The notes: generated by a model not told the origin, from the letters alone. Positions 1 to 9,500 are shown, counted from the first letter of the stretch. The stretch is 64,000 nt of DNA from Thalassospira tepidiphila MCCC 1A03514 (GCF_001662875.1 NZ_JPVZ01000011.1:1-64000); one strand, 5' to 3'. A program made the numbers and translations.

Positions 1-40
1 TAACGTGCGGTTTTGTACGCTCAAACTTTTCCTTGGCCAT
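1..40 (-). CDS. tuf: Elongation factor Tu, N-terminal fragment
   Basis: Only the first 13 codons are inside the window. They read M-A-K-E-K-F-E-R-T-K-P-H-V, the classic N terminus of EF-Tu, with the start codon at 40 and a GAGGG ribosome site just upstream. EF-Tu is the GTPase that carries aminoacyl-tRNA to the ribosome. The gene follows tRNA-Tyr and tRNA-Gly on the same strand, an order often seen upstream of tuf in proteobacteria, so the three may be co-transcribed. The rest of the gene lies outside the window. Confidence 0.93.
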   Translation of the reverse strand, partial: MAKEKFERTKPHV

Positions 41-121
41 TGCCCTCAGATCCTATTATCCGAACCAAAAAAACACGTAGTAACCCACCGCACGAGCCGA
101 CGGGTTGCATCATAAGAATAT

Positions 122-195
122 TGGAGCGGGTGAAGGGAATCGAACCCTCGTCGTAAGCTTGGAAGGCTTCTGCTCTACCATTGAGCTACACCCGC
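122..195 (-). tRNA. tRNA-Gly (anticodon TCC)
   Basis: On the minus strand the sequence folds as a cloverleaf with acceptor stem GCGGGTG / CACCCGC, T-arm GGTTCGATTCC, anticodon loop centred on TCC, and an encoded CCA end. It lies between tRNA-Tyr and tuf on the same strand. Confidence 0.97.
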
Positions 196-231
196 ATATT
201 TATGCTGCGAGCTCTCGCGAGGGCGAGAGAG

Positions 232-316
232 TGGTGGAGGGGGCAGGATTCGAACCTGCGTAGACTAAGTCGGCGGATTTACAGTCCGCTGCATTTGACC
301 GCTCTGCCACCCCTCC
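232..316 (-). tRNA. tRNA-Tyr (anticodon GTA)
   Basis: The minus strand shows acceptor stem GGAGGGG / CCCCTCC, the long variable arm typical of tRNA-Tyr, anticodon GTA, T-arm GGTTCGAATCC, and an encoded CCA end. It is the first gene of the leftward tRNA-Tyr / tRNA-Gly / tuf unit and is divergent from rlmB. Confidence 0.97.
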
Positions 317-510
317 ATCAGGGTCGTAACGCCATCCGGGTTTGACCCCGGCCTCGTTGCGGCGAGGGAGGGAATACGGCGAAGGCACCTACCCTGTCAA
401 CAGCAAAAAAAGCACGAAATCGTATTTCCTTTCCTATATGTTCGCCAAGTTTCGCCGATCAAACGAAGCAAACTGCATTCAGTCCCCTACGGCCCGGAGG
501 TTTCCGCCAT

Positions 511-1383
511 ATGTCGCGTCGCAATAAATCCCGTTCAGGAAATCGTCATCAAGGTGACGGGGCACCCGATGCCCTCCCGCAAGGCGATGAAAACCGTGAA
601 GGCAATTCGCGCCGCGGACGAAAACGCGGCCGTGACGGTGGTGGATCGGGTGGCAATTCGCGCCTGATTCTATTTGGGCGTCACCCGGTAATGATGGCAA
701 TTGCCAATCCGCAGCGCACGATTCACAAAATCTGGGCCACCGAAAACACCCGTGATGAAGTCATGGCCGCCCTTGCCGATGCCGAGCGCGATGACATCGC
801 GGTAGATTCGGCCGGACGCACCGACCTTGATGAAATGCTGCCGCCGGGCACCGTGCATCAGGGCATGGCCATGCATTGCGCCCCCCTGCCCCAGCTTTCC
901 GTCGAAGAACTGATTGCCGATCACCGCGATTCTGAACAATGCACGGTTCTGATCCTTGATCAGGTGACAGACCCGCATAACGTTGGCGCGATCCTGCGCA
1001 GTGCGGCGGCCTTTGGCGCATCTGCCGTTATCGTGCCCGACCGACATGCACCGCCCGAAACCGGCGTGCTTGCCAAATCGGCCAGCGGTGCGCTTGAAAC
1101 CGTTCCCTATATCCATGCCGGCAACCTGAACCAGACGCTTGATAAGCTTAAGGGCGCGCATTTCTGGCTGGCAGGTATGGATGGCTATGCAGAACAGACA
1201 CTGGCCGAAGCCAAACTGCATGGCCGTGTCGGGATTGTCATGGGATCAGAGGGTGAAGGCCTGCGCCGTCTGACGCGTGAAAGCTGCGACTTCCTGGTCA
1301 AGCTTCCGATGTCGGATCGCATCGAAAGCCTTAATGTTTCAAACGCAGCCGCCGTCGCGCTTTACGAGCTGTATCGCAAGTAG
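511..1383 (+). CDS. rlmB: 23S rRNA (guanosine-2'-O-)-methyltransferase RlmB, TrmH/SpoU family
   Basis: This SpoU-type 2'-O-ribose methyltransferase of 290 residues is expected to methylate G2251 in the peptidyl-transferase P-loop of 23S rRNA. The first ~50 residues are Arg/Gly/Asn-rich and probably disordered, a common extension in alphaproteobacteria. An rRNA substrate-binding domain follows (about 50-125). Then comes the knotted SPOUT domain with motif 1 (LDQVTDPHNVGAILRSA), motif 2 around IVMGSEGEGLRRL, and motif 3 near the C terminus (LPMSDRIESLNVSNAAAV). GGAGG lies about 10 nt before the ATG. The gene is divergent from tRNA-Tyr, a conserved neighbourhood next to tuf. RlmB is preferred over TrmH because of the N-terminal substrate-binding domain. 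Confidence 0.93.
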   Translation: MSRRNKSRSGNRHQGDGAPDALPQGDENREGNSRRGRKRGRDGGGSGGNSRLILFGRHPVMMAIANPQRTIHKIWATENTRDEVMAALADAERDDIAVDSAGRTDLDEMLPPGTVHQGMAMHCAPLPQLSVEELIADHRDSEQCTVLILDQVTDPHNVGAILRSAAAFGASAVIVPDRHAPPETGVLAKSASGALETVPYIHAGNLNQTLDKLKGAHFWLAGMDGYAEQTLAEAKLHGRVGIVMGSEGEGLRRLTRESCDFLVKLPMSDRIESLNVSNAAAVALYELYRK

Positions 1384-1450
1384 GCAACAGCCCACGAACA
1401 CGTGCGTTTGAGGGGTTTTCACGGGATGTAAATTTCCGTGCTTCAAACTC

Positions 1451-1479
1451 TTGCAATCATCAGCGGCCCGGATTATGTT
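1451..1479 (+). promoter_or_regulatory. Sigma-70-type promoter of tRNA-Thr
   Basis: TTGCAA (1451-1456), a 17-nt spacer and TATGTT (1474-1479) end 12 nt before the first base of tRNA-Thr. This is the expected geometry for transcription starting just upstream of the tRNA. Confidence 0.7.
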
Positions 1480-1491
1480 CGCGCCGCTCAC

Positions 1492-1568
1492 GCCGGCATA
1501 GCTATAATTGGTAGAGCAGCTGATTTGTAATCAGAAGGTTGGGAGTTCGAGTCTCTCTGCCGGCACCA
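1492..1568 (+). tRNA. tRNA-Thr (anticodon TGT), prophage integration target
   Basis: The cloverleaf has acceptor stem GCCGGCA / TGCCGGC, anticodon TGT, T-arm GAGTTCGAGTC and an encoded CCA. The last 17 bases (1552-1568) are repeated exactly at 44770-44786, marking the gene as the attachment target. The integrated phage reconstitutes a complete tRNA at its left boundary. Confidence 0.97.
1552..1568 (+). other. attL core (17 bp, 3' end of tRNA-Thr)
   Basis: The 17-mer TCTCTCTGCCGGCACCA is identical to 44770-44786, and the bases on both sides differ between the two copies. It covers part of the T-arm, the acceptor 3' strand and CCA. Confidence 0.93.
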
Positions 1569-1584
1569 GAAATAATCCGCAAAC

Positions 1585-1631
1585 ACCCGCCAATGCGCAG
1601 ATATTCTGCACTTCTGGCGGGTTTTGTTTTT
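1585..1631 (+). terminator. Phage-supplied terminator downstream of tRNA-Thr
   Basis: ACCCGCCA (1585-1592) pairs with TGGCGGGT (1615-1622), with a small GCAG/CTGC hairpin in the loop, followed by a T-rich run to 1631. It lies inside the prophage and so replaces the host terminator that integration moved to 44789-44829. Confidence 0.8.
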
Positions 1632-1719
1632 CTGGCATTCGTAAAAATCCGCCAAAATTCGCTTGAAATTGATTCCCTTTTACGAACGAATTACGAATTC
1701 GCAGAGAGGGAGTCGGGGT

Positions 1720-2700
1720 ATGGCGACCATCCGAAAGCTTGCCAACGGGAAGTGGCAGGCCCAAGTCGCGCGCCAAGGGGTGCGCCGGTCAAAGACGTTT
1801 GATAGAAAGGTCGACGCCAAGGATTGGGCAACGATTGAGGAACGCAATATCATCGAAGGCAGGGGTGTAGAGGCGTCAGAGCGCTCCTTTGCAGATATCC
1901 TGAAAAGATATGCCCGTGAGGTTTCGCCGTCGAAGCGTGGCGGCCGATGGGAAATGATCAGGATCGAGAAGTTCTGCCGCGACCCTATCGCCAACACGCT
2001 GCTTGATGATCTGACACCGGAAGAAATGGGCCGATGGCGCGACAAACGCTTGCGTGAGGTCAAGCCCGGTACTGTTATCCGAGAATTGAACCTGATGTCT
2101 GCGGCACTGACCACGGCACGGCGGGAATGGAAGTGGATCAAAGAGAACCCGATATCTGATATCAGAAAACCGGGCGGCACTCAGGGCCGTGATCGCCTGA
2201 TCAGTGAACAGGAAATCGAGATCATCACATCGCTTGCCGGCGAAGATTACACCAAAATACCTGGGCGGGTTGGGCTGGCGTTTCTGTTTGCCATCGAAAC
2301 CGCTATGCGTGCCGGAGAGATCTGCGGGCTCCATCAAGGCGACATCAACACAAAAACCCGTGTCGCCACGCTGCGCGAAACCAAGAACGGTACTTCACGC
2401 AAGGTTCCGCTATCCAGTCGTGCAATGGAAATTCTCGAAGCCCTGAACAGCTTGCCCCCGACTAATGGGCCAATCTTCCGGCTTACATCGCGACAACTGG
2501 ATTCGAATTATCGCATTATCCGGAACAAGTCCGGCATTCAGGATCTGGTGTTTCATGACACCCGGCATGAAGCAATCACCAGACTTGCCAAGAAACTCGA
2601 TGTCCTGTCGCTGGCCCGAATGGTTGGGCATAACGACATCAAACAATTGATGACATATTACAATGAGACGGCAGAGGATTTGGCGAAGCGGCTTGATTAG
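1720..2700 (+). CDS. int: Phage integrase, tyrosine recombinase
   Basis: This site-specific recombinase of 326 residues inserts the phage at the tRNA-Thr att site. An N-terminal arm-binding region (about 1-55) and a SAM-like core-binding domain (about 55-150) are followed by the catalytic domain. Catalytic residues visible are R197 (in ETAMRAGE), K222, the H279-D-T-R282 box, H304 in GHND, and the nucleophile Y314 (or Y313). The ATG at 1720 follows a GAGAGGGAG ribosome site and starts with the usual beta-hairpin of this family. Upstream in-frame starts are less likely. It is adjacent to attL and reads away from it. The excision partner is probably the gene at the opposite end (44477). Confidence 0.95.
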   Translation: MATIRKLANGKWQAQVARQGVRRSKTFDRKVDAKDWATIEERNIIEGRGVEASERSFADILKRYAREVSPSKRGGRWEMIRIEKFCRDPIANTLLDDLTPEEMGRWRDKRLREVKPGTVIRELNLMSAALTTARREWKWIKENPISDIRKPGGTQGRDRLISEQEIEIITSLAGEDYTKIPGRVGLAFLFAIETAMRAGEICGLHQGDINTKTRVATLRETKNGTSRKVPLSSRAMEILEALNSLPPTNGPIFRLTSRQLDSNYRIIRNKSGIQDLVFHDTRHEAITRLAKKLDVLSLARMVGHNDIKQLMTYYNETAEDLAKRLD

Positions 2701-2709
2701 CGGTTATGT

Positions 2710-3390
2710 TTATTTGCGTGAACCGGAAAACACGGACTTGATGCCTGTCATCACCTTGTTGATCGCACCTGAAACAACTTGCTTCGGCCCGCCTGCCTTG
2801 CCTGCTTCGCGCAAGGTCATGTAGGTGATCACGATATAGGCACTGTATTCCACGATCTGGGAATACATCTGGACATAAACACTGCCGCCATCGCCAAAGA
2901 ACTTGCCCGCGACCAGTTCGAATTGAACCGGCGCGGCCGCTTCGCCGAAGACCGCCCAGATACCGGCAATGAAGGTGTTGATCACGGCAAGGGCGATATC
3001 GACGGCAAAGACTGACATCACCGGCCAGACCATGGCGCGGGTCAACTGGCGCACCACCCAAGGCCGCGTTGTCATCCGCATTATAGCAACCTCTGTTGCT
3101 GCTTCCGGCGTCAGAACGGCAAGTGTTTCAGCATCGACCCGTCCGCCTTGGATTTCGAGGCGTTCGTTCTGGGCGCGATACATCTCGATTTCTTTTGTCA
3201 TCCGCTCGGCGAATGCCTCCTGCTGTTCCGGAGGCAGGCTTTCAACAGCGCTTTGCAGTGCTGCCGGGGTGTCCGGGGCGGCATTGCCCGTGACTTCGTT
3301 ATAGACCTGCTTCCCGGCATCAAACAGTTCTGTGGCGCCAGAGATGGCGGTAAAGATACCGGGCAGCATGGCAAGCAATGGGAAGACCAT
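2710..3390 (-). CDS. Probable phage holin of the 3TM (GTA-type) class
   Basis: A protein of 226 residues that begins with a hydrophobic stretch and an amphipathic region (about 1-85). A membrane-rich C-terminal half follows, with the pattern RPWVVRQLTRAMVWPVMSVF and a second long hydrophobic segment. This resembles the three-TM holins of gene transfer agents and alphaproteobacterial phages. Its role would be to permeabilise the inner membrane at lysis. The stop of the endolysin gene is 1 nt before this ATG, so the two are co-translated. It is the last gene of the leftward transcript, convergent with int. The family call rests on pattern and position. Confidence 0.65.
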   Translation of the reverse strand: MVFPLLAMLPGIFTAISGATELFDAGKQVYNEVTGNAAPDTPAALQSAVESLPPEQQEAFAERMTKEIEMYRAQNERLEIQGGRVDAETLAVLTPEAATEVAIMRMTTRPWVVRQLTRAMVWPVMSVFAVDIALAVINTFIAGIWAVFGEAAAPVQFELVAGKFFGDGGSVYVQMYSQIVEYSAYIVITYMTLREAGKAGGPKQVVSGAINKVMTGIKSVFSGSRK

Positions 3391-3391
3391 A

Positions 3392-3772
3392 TCAATAACT
3401 CCACAGTGCCGGTGACGGGAAACCGTGCTGCTCGGCCATGTCGAGATGAAGGAAGCGACCGCTGCCTTTCTGCGACACTCCGATACGGCGGATACCGTGT
3501 TTGTAGGCAAGGAAAATAATACGCATGGCATCGCCGCCGCTGACCGCGATATCAGCGGCACAGCCATAGGTATGCGCGCCGGGGTTAGATTTGCCGCGCT
3601 CGGCTGAATGAGTCGGGTCGCGATAACCGGAACTGATCGTCATCGGCTTGCCAAACTCGGTGCGGATCGCCTGCAGGACATCAACGAACCGCTTCTGCAT
3701 GTGGTTCTTGCCGGTTTCCTTGCAGTCAAACTCGGTCTTGGTGAAATTCGGGTAGTCGTTCCAGTTAATCAT
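3392..3772 (-). CDS. Endolysin, peptidase M15A (D-Ala-D-Ala carboxypeptidase-like)
   Basis: A zinc-dependent peptidoglycan peptidase of 126 residues. The M15A signature is present: SGYRDPTHSAERGKSNPGAH, then H-T-Y-G-C-A-A-D with the metal-binding His and Asp, and the C-terminal HLDM supplying the last zinc ligand. It lacks a signal peptide, so export depends on a holin. Its ATG overlaps the stop of the upstream small membrane gene (ATGA), and it sits directly before the holin gene. An alternative start at 3838 would add 22 residues unlike the family. The start at 3772 (MINWNDYPNF) fits the usual length. Confidence 0.88.
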   Translation of the reverse strand: MINWNDYPNFTKTEFDCKETGKNHMQKRFVDVLQAIRTEFGKPMTISSGYRDPTHSAERGKSNPGAHTYGCAADIAVSGGDAMRIIFLAYKHGIRRIGVSQKGSGRFLHLDMAEQHGFPSPALWSY

Positions 3773-3954
3773 TGCGCCGCTCCTTTGTCTTGGCGGCGAT
3801 TGTTCCGCCATTTGTAGTACATCTGCATCAGGAGCCACATGATCGTAAGCGCACCGATGACCAGCTTCATCGCAGGTTCCCAGTTCGTGAATTGCGCGAA
3901 GAAACCACCGGCACCCCCGACCGCTGGCGCGGCCGCTTTGATTTTGTCGATCAT
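3769..3954 (-). CDS. Small single-span membrane protein, second holin or antiholin candidate
   Basis: A protein of 61 residues with a Gly/Ala-rich start, one transmembrane helix (about residues 31-50, KLVIGALTIMWLLMQMYY) and a basic tail (KWRNNRRQDK). GGGGAG lies 5 nt before the ATG at 3954. It overlaps the endolysin start, placing it in the lysis cassette. Size, single span and charged C terminus fit small phage holins or holin regulators, but no family can be assigned from sequence alone. Confidence 0.65.
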   Translation of the reverse strand: MIDKIKAAAPAVGGAGGFFAQFTNWEPAMKLVIGALTIMWLLMQMYYKWRNNRRQDKGAAQ

Positions 3955-3977
3955 GCTGCTCCCCATTGCTGCTCGCA

Positions 3978-4000
3978 TAAAAAAAGCCGCTCTATGCGGC
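3978..4000 (-). terminator. Leftward intrinsic terminator at the end of the 3992 gene
   Basis: On the minus strand GCCGC-ATAGA-GCGGC is followed directly by seven T. The hairpin overlaps the stop codon of the gene at 3992-4312 and lies just before the lysis genes, so it may lower or time lysis gene expression. Confidence 0.7.
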
Positions 4001-4312
4001 CGGTCCTTTGAGTTTGTCTTCGAGATATTCCCATGCCTCGCCAGAAGCGACGAGGCAGCTTGGTCCGGATGGATACGTAAACAGGATCGTCCATGTCTGC
4101 CCGTCTGGGGCTTTAAGAACCTCGATCACACCGCCGTTTGATGTGACACCGACCGCAACAGGTTCTTCGCTGTATTTGGCCCGGAGACTGTCGATCACCT
4201 TCTGGCGATCCCCGCAGACCGGTGATGCCTCGGCCCCAGATGTGAGGGGCCAAGGCAATAAAAAAAGGACCGCGGCAACAGCGATCCCGTACCAACGGAC
4301 AATCGTTTTCAT
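3992..4312 (-). CDS. Small exported protein of unknown function
   Basis: A protein of 106 residues with a clear signal peptide (about 1-28, ending GAEA), and a compact mature part with two cysteines (SPVCGDRQ and GPSCLVAS). The middle (about 60-90) reads like a short beta-rich domain. I do not recognise a named family. Similar short secreted proteins occur in alphaproteobacterial chromosomes, so it could be a lysogenic-conversion cargo rather than a lysis protein. It lies between the tail-fibre side and the lysis cassette and ends in its own terminator. Confidence 0.7.
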   Translation of the reverse strand: MKTIVRWYGIAVAAVLFLLPWPLTSGAEASPVCGDRQKVIDSLRAKYSEEPVAVGVTSNGGVIEVLKAPDGQTWTILFTYPSGPSCLVASGEAWEYLEDKLKGPAA

Positions 4313-4316
4313 GGCG

Positions 4317-4502
4317 TCACTCTTTCTTTGGTTTGGGGATGTCGCGCTTGACTGCCAGAACCTTGTTCAGGACGCGGTCGGTATCGGCAGGCAAGTCCAC
4401 GCCGTTAAGGCGCTGCTGGTTGATGAACTTCCAGATCGCGTCGAGCTGCTCACCATTTGGCGGGTAGGCAAGACGACGCTGCTTTTTTACGCTCATTGTC
4501 AT
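4317..4502 (-). CDS. Small phage protein of unknown function
   Basis: A protein of 61 residues, basic at both ends, with the motif YPPNGEQLDAIWKFI. This resembles a short motif (YPS.GEQLDALWK) found in small proteins encoded after tail-fibre genes in many phages. GAGG lies 7 nt before the ATG. It follows the fibre gene by 9 nt. A role in fibre assembly is possible, but this is inference from position only. Confidence 0.65.
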   Translation of the reverse strand: MTMSVKKQRRLAYPPNGEQLDAIWKFINQQRLNGVDLPADTDRVLNKVLAVKRDIPKPKKE

Positions 4503-4511
4503 GGTTATTCC

Positions 4512-6440
4512 TCAGTATCCGGGAACCGCAACGTACTGCTTGATACGCTGAGATTTTGTGTTGGCTGTTACACACTTCATTACGAACTGGTCACCTGTCT
4601 GGGCTTCGACATTCGCCGTCGCCTTGATCAGCGTGTCGTCATCTCCATAAGCCCCCAAAACCGAGATAGTTGCCGCTGAAAAAGTCACGCCGTTATCGAT
4701 GCTAAAAGAGATTACGCGGTCTGTTCCGTTGGTCACCGGGTCAATGTCCTCGACGCGGAACATGGCTGTGATATCGGATGGGTTAGCGGTTTCCAGTGTT
4801 GCCGCTGCGGATTGCAGCGTCATATCGCTAACAGACTGGACGCTTACTCCTGTAACGCCATAGGTCTTGCCTGTATCTGCGGTATATCCGGTGGCATCGA
4901 CAGTTGAGGCTTCGTCACCAGTTTTATAATAAGCGTTCCAGTTCGCTGACGGTGACCCAAACTGGATATCACCAGCAGAAATATAAAAAGCTACGATCAG
5001 ATCATCAGTGCCTTCGAAATCTAGCGAAGAAAAGTCAGAAGTAGCCGTCGCGCCAGCACTAATGACAGCGCTTCCAGATTCGCTAAAAAGAAGCTGCACA
5101 GGTGTCGAAGCAAAGTCGAATGCGTCTCCTGATGCTGCCGCAATGCCGATATATGCTGAGCCAATTGTCAGGCCAGCTGAGCTGCTCGCCTTGAAAGTTA
5201 CCGAAACTGACTGACCGCCCGACGAAATTGCAGCAGCAGCGATGCGCTGCCGAACTGTTCTACCCGTGTTTCCAGAGCTGTTTGTTGATGCTGCTGCGGA
5301 TGCGATTACGGTCTCTGCTGCATTAGAATAATAGTCTCCTGTAGCGTCATAAGTCGCGTTGGTAGAAACAGAAAGGGTATCTGAGATGAAGTTGTCGCTG
5401 ATGATGCCGCCATACACTCCACCTGGATCACTGATTGCGATATCCGATTTGATGTATGAGATTAGCGCAGTGTCTCTTGCTGTGTTGTCGCGTACGTTGA
5501 TCAGGTTTGTTGCGTCGAGTTCTGGCAACATTGCGTTTTGGTCCAGCGCAACGATGTTGTTTGCCGATGTCCCGACAGGCAACCCGATCAGCGCCTTGTC
5601 GGTTGTAACCCACTCATCACCGGCGTCGTTGACCGTGAAATCAAGGCACAGGTAATCGCTGGCAAGTACGATGCTGGATGCACCGTTGATAAGAGCGGAA
5701 TCCGCCGCTGAAATCGTCAGATCACCACTGCCTGCTGTGCGGCAAATGCCGATATTGTACCCCGCTGCCAAACCGGAAAGCGCGGGCAGCGTCACTGCGG
5801 CATCAGACGCATTGTTGTAAGTGAACAGCGTCAGGCTTTCGCCAGTGCCTGGCATGAACGCGCCGGTTTTCTGTTCCCCGCTGGTGTAGGGATAAGTTGC
5901 GGCTGCAACGGCACGGTCGGCCTGAGCCTCGGCCTGATCGACATACGATTGGGATGCTGCGGCACCCTTAACCATCGTGATATTTTCACCAGTTGCATCG
6001 AACCCAACCAATGCATCTGCACGGATGCTTTTATGCGGCAGGGTGACCGCCTCGCTGTCCGTCACATGCAGGCGCAGCGTGCGGTTGATCTCGCTCTGCT
6101 GGCGCTGGTTCTCAATCGTCTTGCGATCAAGGCCATCCTCAACTGATTTCGGATAAATATCGTTGCCATCAAATTCTTGCGGCTGGGAAATCGGGGCCTT
6201 GTTATCGACACTGACAACAGAACCGGCAGGCGGAGCCGACGCGAATGTTACTGTGCCACCCGCCGGATCGCCAATGCCGGTCGAGCTGACGATTTCAAGC
6301 GTGGTGTCCTCACCCGTCGCAACGATTGTTTGCGTGACATCAAGGTCTGCCACGTCCTGAATTTTGAAGTTGTACGGAAACGTAACCGTCGAACCATCCC
6401 CTGCGGTCGTGGTCGGCGGAAGCTGGTTTTCTACCGTCAT
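4512..6440 (-). CDS. Tail fibre / receptor-binding protein with T7-type N terminus
   Basis: A protein of 642 residues. The first ~130 residues (beta-rich, with VTFPYNFKIQ and DLDVTQTI, then PQEFDGNDIYPKSVEDGLDRKT) match the pattern of the T7 gp17 N-terminal virion-attachment domain. This is followed by a short helical linker (ENQRQQSEINRTLRLHV). The remainder is Ser/Thr/Ala-rich repetitive beta structure expected of a trimeric fibre shaft and tip. There is no C-type lectin domain as in BPP-1 Mtd. The distal coding part (roughly 4512-5850) is visibly AT-richer and uses different codons from the internal virion genes, suggesting host-range module exchange. A terminator separates it from the upstream gene. 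Confidence 0.82.
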   Translation of the reverse strand: MTVENQLPPTTTAGDGSTVTFPYNFKIQDVADLDVTQTIVATGEDTTLEIVSSTGIGDPAGGTVTFASAPPAGSVVSVDNKAPISQPQEFDGNDIYPKSVEDGLDRKTIENQRQQSEINRTLRLHVTDSEAVTLPHKSIRADALVGFDATGENITMVKGAAASQSYVDQAEAQADRAVAAATYPYTSGEQKTGAFMPGTGESLTLFTYNNASDAAVTLPALSGLAAGYNIGICRTAGSGDLTISAADSALINGASSIVLASDYLCLDFTVNDAGDEWVTTDKALIGLPVGTSANNIVALDQNAMLPELDATNLINVRDNTARDTALISYIKSDIAISDPGGVYGGIISDNFISDTLSVSTNATYDATGDYYSNAAETVIASAAASTNSSGNTGRTVRQRIAAAAISSGGQSVSVTFKASSSAGLTIGSAYIGIAAASGDAFDFASTPVQLLFSESGSAVISAGATATSDFSSLDFEGTDDLIVAFYISAGDIQFGSPSANWNAYYKTGDEASTVDATGYTADTGKTYGVTGVSVQSVSDMTLQSAAATLETANPSDITAMFRVEDIDPVTNGTDRVISFSIDNGVTFSAATISVLGAYGDDDTLIKATANVEAQTGDQFVMKCVTANTKSQRIKQYVAVPGY

Positions 6441-6450
6441 GGCATTATCC

Positions 6451-6477
6451 CAATAAAAAACCCGCCATGTGGCGGGT
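6451..6477 (-). terminator. Leftward intrinsic terminator before the tail-fibre gene
   Basis: On the minus strand ACCCGCCA-CAT-GGCGGGT is followed by TTTTTATT. It lies between the 1205-residue internal virion gene and the fibre gene. It probably reduces read-through or is overcome by late antitermination. Confidence 0.8.
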
Positions 6478-6500
6478 GAAGTTGTCAGGTGATGGTTGAA

Positions 6501-9500
6501 TTACCGGGCGACACCCAGTTGGTTGTTGATGCCGCGTTCGGCCTCATCAAGAAGCCATCGCATGTAAAACAGGTTTTGATAGGGAAGAAGGCGACGCATC
6601 GCCGAGGTATCGCTTTCGCGCCAATCCCCGGCACTCATTGCGCCAATGGCTTGTGCCGCATCACTGATCGCGCCACTGGTCGGGCCGATCAGAGCCCCGA
6701 TTACGTTCCGGCTGGCATAGCGTGACATGATAGGCCCGCCGGTCAGTGCCGACACCCCGACCCGGCCACGGGTCAGTTTTTCGGCAAGGTTGTTGACCTC
6801 AAAGAACCAGCCAAGCGAACCGGATCGATCAACACCTTCGGCAATCCATGTTCCGGGGTTATCGGTCGGCTCATATCCCGCGGCCTTGGCCTTGAGGTAA
6901 TAGCTCAGCATGCCAAGCCCCACCATCATCGACATACCAGACAGAAACGCCGCGTCACGCTGTTGCAGGCCAGCAAGAAACACACGTTGCGTCGAGGCAA
7001 TCGAGAACGACTTGAACTGCCCGATGACAGCGCCAAGTTCGGTCGACATCCAAAGTGGCTTGTCCTGCCCCGGTGTTACAATGGTGCGATCCACGTCCTT
7101 GACGATCATGGCCCGGAAGGCCTGAACCGCTTTTCGGTCGGTCCAGTTCGCGGTATTGGCAAGCTTGACGCCATCGACGTTATCGCCATGCGCCGCAAAC
7201 TCTGACGCGATCCGGCGTGCCATGTCTTCATCAATCCCGGCGCGGGCCAGATTTTCGACGGTGGCGGTATCGGCGATGCCCTTGGTCCATTTGTCCACAC
7301 CATCAAGGGCGCGCGACATGGTGACAACCCCGGCGAACTGCTTCACCGCCGCGTTCCATGGTGCCATCAGCGACACCACCCCGAACCGGTCAGCGGCATA
7401 GCGAATCCCGCGTTCGAACTTGCTATGCCGGCCAAAATCATCAGCAACATCGGCAATCGCCATCGACCGGCTATCAAGCACCATGTCAAGTGCCGTGCCT
7501 GCCTGGCGGACTTCATCACCGGCCAGGCGAAACGCCTTGAAGTTCTTTACCATCGGGCCAAGACCGTCCCCCATGACACGGCCCAAGCCATGCACCATGA
7601 CAGGGCGGGCAATATCCGGGATGGCGGAAAGTGTCATGCCGCCCAACAGGCGGAGGTAATTCAGCGACCGCACCACGCGACCGACACGCACCAGAACACT
7701 GTTCGGGTCACGCGGCAGGGCAAAGGTGCCCCGCAACCGGTCACGGATTGCGGCAATGTCACGGATATCAGCGTCACGGGCCTTTGACAGTTTGGTACGT
7801 TCCGCGTCGGTCTTGGCCGTTGCAATCTTGTTGGCATAGTCGCGGCGGATCTCACCCAGCGGGGCTTCCATTTCCGCGCTTTCAAACCTTCTGGTCAATG
7901 CAACGTCGGCGGACATGGTGCGGGTATAGATCCGGCCCACGACGTTGATGTCACTTTCGAGAAATTCCTCGATCATTTCATCTGGGATCATGAAGACACG
8001 ACCCTTGAGCGGCCCGCGGACCTCCCGCTTTGCCCGGCTTTGAGGGATCGGGTTGCTGTCACGCGAAAGATAGGCGTCATAGGGCAACCGGCCATCAGGC
8101 GTGCCAAGCACGCGGTCAACAATCTCGTCGGCCAGATCAAAGATTTCTGCGTCTTCCCAACCTTCCTTGCTTTGCTGGGCCTTAAGCCAACGGGCAACGA
8201 TGGTGGTAAATTCGCCGCGACGGGCCGAAATCTTTTCGCTGTTATAGACGCGGTTCAAATACCCGGCTGCGGTTTCGACATCAACGCCATCGGGCAAAAG
8301 GCCAAGATCAATCGCGTCCTTTTTCAGCGGGTCAAAGACCTTGTCGCGCCATACCTTCGCGGCCTGCTGTACTTCCGGAATATCGTGACGATCACCGCGA
8401 CGCATGGCGCGCCCGATTTCCTCGTTAAACCGGACACGATCCAGCATTCCGTCGCTGCGCCCGACAAGATCAGACGCACCGATCCGGGTCAGATCACCGG
8501 GGCGACGGTTGCGGCCACGGCGATATTTGACAAACAGGTCATCGGTTTCACGCACCGCGTTATAAAGCCCGGCCTGCGACATCTTGATTTCTGTCTCGGC
8601 CGCCAATGGCGTTGCAGTACCGAGTGCGTTCTTTTCATAGGTCAGCGGTGTTTCGGCCAATTCCTGAACAACGCGGCGGGTCGTGATGCTTTGCGACGTG
8701 GCGGCGCGCAACATCGGGTCCTGGAACCGCACGGCACGCTCCATGCCAAGGGCAGATTTCAGCTTTTCCTCGGCATTGTTGCGGCTCGACGCGGCGGCAC
8801 CGACTGAGCCGCCCTGCCCGGTCGCTGGTCGCTGCACGTCTGGCAAGTCGTCGCTGGTCAGAACCGTTTCACCGGCATCAGCGGCCAGTTCATCGGCCTT
8901 GATTTCGACGGTATGCGGGCGGATCGGGTCAACATCGGCATAGCCTGGCACGGTCAGATCGCTATCAATGGCGCGCGAAATGTCGGCAGACTTCGCCGCA
9001 AATTCCGCCGCCGTCGCTGCGGTTCCCGTTACAAGATCACGTCGCGCCGTTTGTACCTCTGCCGCTTCGGCCCGCGTCGGGGAAAGATCGCCGTCACCGA
9101 TAGAAACCTCAAGGACCTGCGACCCATCGTCGCTTTGTGACAAGGCGTACCGCACGGCACGGACTTCACCGGTATCTGGCGCGGCGCGTTCCACTGTCCA
9201 AGTCAGATCGCCGTTATCGGCACGTTGCGGCGCATAGTCGCGCATGGCGGCTGGCGCACCAGTCACGTCATCCGAAACAATCCTTGCCTCGTCATTGGTC
9301 CAGCGCACCAAAACCGGACCGCCATCGGTCGCGATATCAATCTCGCCGCGCGGTGCTGTGATCTGCTCATCGATCTGGCGGGCAACAACGCCATCACCTT
9401 CGCGCGACAGAACCGTTTCAAGCCTTGCCGCCGCTTCGATATCGGCTGTGTCGCGGGCCGCAGTTCGGGTCGGCGCTGCATCTGGTACGACATTATCAAC

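Noticed and set aside
4512-6440. Diversity-generating retroelement as in BPP-1
   Set aside because: No reverse transcriptase gene, no template/variable repeat pair seen, and the fibre lacks a C-type lectin end.
8040-8807. Plus-strand open frame of 255 codons
   Set aside because: It lies inside the large internal virion gene on the opposite strand, with no ribosome site. It is a shadow of high-GC coding.
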